In this document: piece after piece, positions 58,905 to 62,516 of the stretch | How positions within the stretch are numbered: position 1 is the first letter of the stretch | How the letters are laid out: each line of letters opens with the position of its first letter | Source of the DNA: Asticcacaulis benevestitus DSM 16100 = ATCC BAA-896 | Lineage (GTDB): Bacteria; Pseudomonadota; Alphaproteobacteria; Caulobacterales; Caulobacteraceae | Assembly: GCF_000376105.1 (NCBI RefSeq) | Contig: NZ_AQWM01000023.1 | Coordinates: 1-62,516, forward strand | DNA: 62,516 bases | Direction of reading: 5' to 3' | Notes under the pieces: generated by a model | The model's input: only the letters and a program-made list of their open reading frames with translations | Database searches by the model: none | What the model was told of the DNA's origin: nothing | Position numbers and translations under genes: made by a program

Positions 58905-59684
58905 TCATGAGTAGTTTTTGAAATAGCGATCGTCCTTAAGTTCGTCGAACTTATGAAACCCGAGTGCTGTCATTTTGTGAGTGAATCTTTCCAGTGTGTC
59001 GGCGAAAACTTCAATTTGCAGGCAGCATCGGTTGCGGGTGAGGAGGTTCTTCATACCGTCGATGACCTTGTCTTCAAAGCCTTCCACGTCGATTTTGCCC
59101 ACGACAAACCCTCCGCTCATCTGTTCGAGGTCGTCGATCCTGACGGCCGGCACGGTTTTCTTTTCCCAACCTGGACGATTTACGGTTTCGCCGGCGCGTG
59201 ACACGTCACGGCTGCGATTGGGCGCCAGATTAAATTCGACCGTTGTAGAAGAATCGGAAGCGGCCGCGCATATGACGTCGACCTTATCCGTCAAATTGTT
59301 CAAAAAAAGATTGGCATGTAACTGAGACGCGTTACGTGAATCCGCTTCAACAGCCATGATGCGATCATAAATTTTGGAAGATTCAGCTACGAGCGCGTAA
59401 ACGCCCCAGTTGGCGCCGATGTCGAGAAAAATGGTTCGCTCGCCGCTTCGGACACCGGCCCGTGCAGAACTGAACAATATATCCTGCTGCTTCTTCTCGT
59501 AGGACCAGAAGGCCAGCAGGGACTTATCGATCGTGCTGTTGAGGTCAAACAGAAGCTTCAAGCCCAATCTGCGCCCGACAAAAGGCGAGCCTTTGATGAG
59601 GCCATAAAAAAAGCCGGTGTTTTCCCGGACTCTTTTTCTCAGCCATGAGCGCCGCGACAGCAGAAAAGCCTTAAATGTGTTCAT
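58905..59684 (-). CDS. FkbM family methyltransferase
   Basis: 259 residues. SAM-binding motif TIFLDIGANWGVYALVAESS near residues 87-106, then DRIMAVEADSRNASQLHANL and the late VVGKIDVEGFEDKVIDGMKNLL, all standard for FkbM-type O-methyltransferases. These usually methylate sugars in surface glycans or polyketides. The basic N-terminus (LLSRRSWLRKRVRENTG) may touch the membrane or polymer. No glycan genes are nearby, so the target is unknown. ATG 59684 matches the family start. Preceded on the same strand by terC, 53 bp upstream. Confidence 0.9.
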   Translation of the reverse strand: MNTFKAFLLSRRSWLRKRVRENTGFFYGLIKGSPFVGRRLGLKLLFDLNSTIDKSLLAFWSYEKKQQDILFSSARAGVRSGERTIFLDIGANWGVYALVAESSKIYDRIMAVEADSRNASQLHANLFLNNLTDKVDVICAAASDSSTTVEFNLAPNRSRDVSRAGETVNRPGWEKKTVPAVRIDDLEQMSGGFVVGKIDVEGFEDKVIDGMKNLLTRNRCCLQIEVFADTLERFTHKMTALGFHKFDELKDDRYFKNYS

Positions 59685-59737
59685 AGCTACGATTAACCCC
59701 AATTGCAGTAACCGTAAGTCGGCAGATACTGCGTATC

Positions 59738-60529
59738 CTATTTCGCCGCCAACAGCCCACCGAAAAACTCTTTCCACCACACCACAACGTCCTGCGTCAT
59801 GACCGGCACGCATTTGAGCGTGGCGTCGCAATGGCCAAACTCCCAGATCTGGTGACCGCCTTCCCAGATCATCTTCAGCGCCACGAACAGCACGACCGCC
59901 ACGCCGGCGAAGGCGATCCAGCGGTACTTGTGCAGTACCTTGGCGATCAGGTTGGCGGCCACGCCCATGGCGGCGATGGAGAGCAAGAGGCCGAAAACGA
60001 GAATTTCAACGTGGTGCTGCGCGGCGCCGGCAACCGCCAGCACGTTATCGAGCGACATAGAGATATCGGCCGCCAGGATCTGCAGGGTGGCGGACAGAAG
60101 GGTCTTGGTCTTTTTGGTTGATACTTGTTTGGGCTGTGCGTCGCGCTCGGCTTTCTCTGCGTCGGTCAGGTTGGCGTTTCCCGCCATGATCAGCGCTTCG
60201 GCCTGCTCGGTCTCGTGGTGCTCGTGCAGTTCGCGCCACATCTTCCAGCACACCCACAACAGCAGGATGCCGCCGGCCAGCAACAACCCGACCATGGCCA
60301 GCAACTGCACGGTGAGCAGGACGAAGCCGATGCGCAGTATCACGGCGCCGATCAGGCCGTAGATGATGGCGAGGCGGCGCTTGTCGGCGGGGAGGCCGGC
60401 GGCGGCGATACCAACGGCCACGGCGTTATCGCCCGCCATCACAACGTCGATAAAAATGACCTGCACAAGGGCCAGGCCTTGAGACATCAGGACAGGATCG
60501 ATAGTCATGAAAGAGGTCTCGAGCGCCAC
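59738..60529 (-). CDS. TerC family integral membrane protein
   Basis: 263 residues. About seven membrane helices. LVQVIFIDVVMAGDNAVAVGIAA and LQILAADISMSLDNVLAVAGAA contain the twin acidic (V)AGDNAV / SLDNVLAV motifs diagnostic of TerC, separated by a cytoplasmic loop rich in Glu and Lys (HEHHETEQAEALIM...KKTKT). TerC proteins are linked to tellurite resistance and, in recent work on the family, to Mn2+ export and metalation of exported enzymes. It is the short YjbE-like form without CBS or CorC domains. GTG at 60529 has AAGGTG about 6 nt upstream; ATG 60508 is an alternative. Confidence 0.93.
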   Translation of the reverse strand: MALETSFMTIDPVLMSQGLALVQVIFIDVVMAGDNAVAVGIAAAGLPADKRRLAIIYGLIGAVILRIGFVLLTVQLLAMVGLLLAGGILLLWVCWKMWRELHEHHETEQAEALIMAGNANLTDAEKAERDAQPKQVSTKKTKTLLSATLQILAADISMSLDNVLAVAGAAQHHVEILVFGLLLSIAAMGVAANLIAKVLHKYRWIAFAGVAVVLFVALKMIWEGGHQIWEFGHCDATLKCVPVMTQDVVVWWKEFFGGLLAAK

Positions 60530-60589
60530 GGGATCACCTTAAAAAGAGCTGTTCACCCTAGATAAGGGATAGGCCGCGCATGTCAATTC

Positions 60590-61504
60590 TTACCGACGCG
60601 CGCAGACCTCATAAAGCGAAATCGAGGCGGCGTGACTGACATTGAGGCTCTCGAAACCGCCCGGCATGGGGATGCGCGCCAGATGATCGCAGTGTTCGGC
60701 CACAAGGCGGCGGATGCCTTCGCCTTCGGAGCCCAGCACCAGCACCAGCTTTTTCAGCGATTCGCCCCAGCCTTGCTGCGCCAGAAGCTCATGCAGGTTG
60801 AACTCGCCTTCGCCGGCAAGACCAACGCTGACATAGCCTTGCTCATTCAGGGATTCCAGGGCACGAGAGAGGTTGGTGACGCGCGCAAAGGGCACCATGT
60901 CGATGGCGCCGGCCGCCGTCTTGGCCAGCACGCCTTGCAGGGGCGGGGAGTGGCGGTCCTGCATGACCAGGCCCTGCACACCGAACGCGGCGGCCGAGCG
61001 GAAAATGGCGCCAATATTCTGTGGATCGGTGACCTGATCGATCATGAGAATGACCTGAAGGCCATTCTTCGTGTCGCCCTCCATCAGGGTTTCCAGCGAA
61101 TCGCCTTCCAGCACCGGCGCATTCAGGGCTATGCCCTGATGCACCGCGCCTTGCGGCAACAGACGCGAAATGTCGCTCATCGGTAACACCGAGATGCGAA
61201 TTTCGGAGCGCTTCGACCATGCCGGCGGCACCGATTTGCCGCGTTCCTCGCTTAAAAACAGCTTTAACTGGCTGGTGCGCGAAGAATTTTTTAGCGCCGC
61301 TTCTACCGCGTGAACGCCCCACAGCCAGCCGTCATCACTGATCTTAGAGCGTTGATTGTTATTGTGTTTTGATCGCTTTTCATCCTCACGCCTGGCCTCA
61401 TGGGCAGGCTTGCCCGCAGGGGCTTTCGGCCTGTCCACAAAATTTTGTGACCTGTTTTTGCCTTTATGGGCTTTGGGGTCGTTGCGTTCACGAAAAGAGG
61501 ACAC
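60590..61504 (-). CDS. rlmB: 23S rRNA (guanosine-2'-O)-methyltransferase RlmB / TrmH family
   Basis: 304 residues. A Lys/Arg-rich, disordered N-terminal extension (about 55 residues) precedes WLWGVHAVEAAL, the start of the substrate-binding domain. The SpoU domain shows MIDQVTDPQNIGAIFRSAAAFG (motif 1), LVLVLGSEGEGIRRLV (motif 2) and IPMPGGFESLNVSHAASISLYE (motif 3), which together form the trefoil knot SAM site. It methylates G2251 of 23S rRNA in Escherichia coli. GTG start at 61504. Divergent from tRNA-Tyr. A role for the basic extension in rRNA binding is inferred. Confidence 0.94.
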   Translation of the reverse strand: MSSFRERNDPKAHKGKNRSQNFVDRPKAPAGKPAHEARREDEKRSKHNNNQRSKISDDGWLWGVHAVEAALKNSSRTSQLKLFLSEERGKSVPPAWSKRSEIRISVLPMSDISRLLPQGAVHQGIALNAPVLEGDSLETLMEGDTKNGLQVILMIDQVTDPQNIGAIFRSAAAFGVQGLVMQDRHSPPLQGVLAKTAAGAIDMVPFARVTNLSRALESLNEQGYVSVGLAGEGEFNLHELLAQQGWGESLKKLVLVLGSEGEGIRRLVAEHCDHLARIPMPGGFESLNVSHAASISLYEVCARR

Positions 61505-61667
61505 TATAAGACGCGCTCCGATTTGAGGCCTTGAGAGGCTTTTAGATGATCTGGCGCAGTCCTTTAACGGCTAAACCTATTTATCCAAAAGTTTTTTTCA
61601 CATTTGGGCTTGTCCTTTTTCGAAAGGTCGAGTTTAAGGCGTCCGGCAAATGACTTTGTGAGTGTTT

Positions 61668-61751
61668 GGGGGAATGTCCCGAGCGGCAAAGGGGGGGGAC
61701 TGTAAATCCCCTGCGTAAGCTTCGCAGGTTCGAGTCCTGCTTCCCCCACCA
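61668..61751 (+). tRNA. tRNA-Tyr (anticodon GUA)
   Basis: 84 nt including CCA, with the long variable arm of class II tRNAs. Acceptor GGGGGAA / TTCCCCC, anticodon stem GGGGA / TCCCC with loop CTGTAAA (GTA), variable arm around TGCGTAAGCTTCGCA, T-arm CAGG(T)TCGAGTCCTG. First RNA of the Tyr-Gly-tuf cluster. Confidence 0.97.
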
Positions 61752-61838
61752 TCACTCACAGTCATTGTCAGACAGTCCTCACATCACAAGATATGAAGCG
61801 GCGCTCAAGCTTTGGGCGGCAATTCTTAGCCCTTTTGG

Positions 61839-61912
61839 GCGGGTATAGCACAAAGGTAGTGCAGCAGCCTTCCAAGCTGAGGATGCCGGTTCGAGTCCGA
61901 CTACCCGCTCCA
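61839..61912 (+). tRNA. tRNA-Gly (anticodon UCC)
   Basis: 74 nt including CCA. Acceptor GCGGGTA / TACCCGC, D-arm GCAC...GTGC, anticodon stem CAGCC / GCTG-like with loop CTTCCAA (TCC), T-arm GCCGG TTCGAGT CCGAC. It lies 87 bp after tRNA-Tyr and 71 bp before tuf. Confidence 0.96.
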
Positions 61913-61983
61913 AATACGAACCGCCCGAAAGGGCACCTGATTTTAACCCCTTGCCCGACTGGGCGATACGGAGCCTTAGACCT

Positions 61984-62516
61984 ATGGCCAAGGAAAAATT
62001 CAACCGCTCGAAGCCTCACTGTAACATCGGCACCATTGGTCACGTTGACCATGGCAAGACGACTTTGACGGCTGCGATCACGATCACGCTCGCCAAGTCC
62101 GGCGGCGCGACGGCAAAGAACTATGCCGACATCGACGCCGCGCCTGAAGAAAAGGCCCGCGGCATCACGATCAACACGGCGCACGTCGAATACGAAACCG
62201 CCAACCGCCACTACGCCCACGTCGATTGCCCGGGCCACGCCGACTATGTGAAGAACATGATCACCGGTGCGGCTCAGATGGACGGCGCGATCCTGGTCGT
62301 TTCGGCCGCTGACGGCCCGATGCCGCAAACGCGCGAGCACATCCTGCTGGCCCGTCAGGTCGGCGTGCCGGCTCTGGTGGTTTACATGAACAAGGTTGAC
62401 CTTGTTGACGATAGCGAACTGCTCGAGCTGGTTGAAATGGAAGTTCGTGAACTTCTGTCGTCCTACCAGTTCCCCGGCGACGATATCCCCATCACCATGG
62501 GTTCGGCCAAGGCCGC
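61984..62516 (+). CDS. tuf: Elongation factor Tu (5' part, cut by window end)
   Basis: 177 full codons of the GTPase that delivers aminoacyl-tRNA to the ribosome. [20 protein letters not shown] opens it; P-loop GHVDHGKT (19-26), effector [14 protein letters not shown], switch [19 protein letters not shown] and the guanine-specificity NKVD are all present. The gene continues past the window. The Tyr-Gly-tuf order recalls the tRNA-tufB cluster of many proteobacteria, and a shared transcript is likely. Confidence 0.99.
   Translation, partial: MAKEKFNRSKPHCNIGTIGHVDHGKTTLTAAITITLAKSGGATAKNYADIDAAPEEKARGITINTAHVEYETANRHYAHVDCPGHADYVKNMITGAAQMDGAILVVSAADGPMPQTREHILLARQVGVPALVVYMNKVDLVDDSELLELVEMEVRELLSSYQFPGDDIPITMGSAKA

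Overview
The window reads as chromosome of an alphaproteobacterium, most likely a member of the Caulobacteraceae (Asticcacaulis-like). This is inferred from the moderately high GC, two large TonB-dependent receptors (one of the Xanthomonas/Caulobacter type), an OprB-type porin, Tat-exported enzymes, and tRNA-Tyr and tRNA-Gly placed directly before tuf. No 16S gene or species-defining marker is present, so the genus is an inference.

Layout. 0-0.3 kb: tail of an IS3-family element. 0.7-12.8 kb: nutrient-scavenging block with two TonB-dependent receptors, a DUF6880 protein, a Ca2+-dependent PI-PLC-like phosphodiesterase, an aminotransferase and a PHP-type metallohydrolase. 12.9-16.9 kb: a translationally coupled minus-strand operon of three exported enzymes (cyanophycinase, N-acyl-D-amino-acid deacylase, broad-specificity racemase), preceded by three direct repeats spaced exactly 21 bp apart. 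17-30 kb: OprB porin, Tat-type oligopeptidase B with a GNAT, a leaderless trypsin-like protease, acyl-CoA dehydrogenase, a cytochrome b561-YceI fusion coupled to Sua5/TsaC, YaaA, a double-receiver protein and an FAD-linked oxidase. 30-36 kb: NUDIX hydrolase, a 44-aa secreted Cys-rich peptide, a hybrid histidine kinase, an SPFH/NfeD pair and a class II aldolase-like protein. 36-47 kb: a frameshifted barrel-like pseudogene, cytochrome c and a 43-aa lipoprotein, Ogt, two CorA paralogues, a response regulator, a sorbosone-dehydrogenase-like lipoprotein, a serine hydrolase, thyA-folA and ilvC.

47.2-56.5 kb is an accessory region bounded by two tRNA-Thr genes whose 3' ends face each other. It holds a DUF2239 fragment, a twice-frameshifted alpha/beta hydrolase, a mercuric-reductase-like flavoprotein, DUF427, an EgtB-EgtD fusion for ergothioneine synthesis, a wrecked glycine-betaine/choline-type ABC ATPase cut by IS66 debris, orphan genes and a P4-type integrase beside tRNA-Thr(UGU). 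56.6-62.5 kb returns to core genes: metG, DUF805, FkbM methyltransferase, TerC, rlmB, tRNA-Tyr, tRNA-Gly and the start of tuf.

The most interesting items are the exported cyanophycin/D-amino-acid operon with its phased repeats, the EgtB-EgtD fusion (reverse domain order to fungal Egt1), the 44-aa peptide with two CxC pairs followed by its own terminator, and the decayed island between the two tRNA-Thr genes. All functions are assigned by motif reading; no database search was possible.
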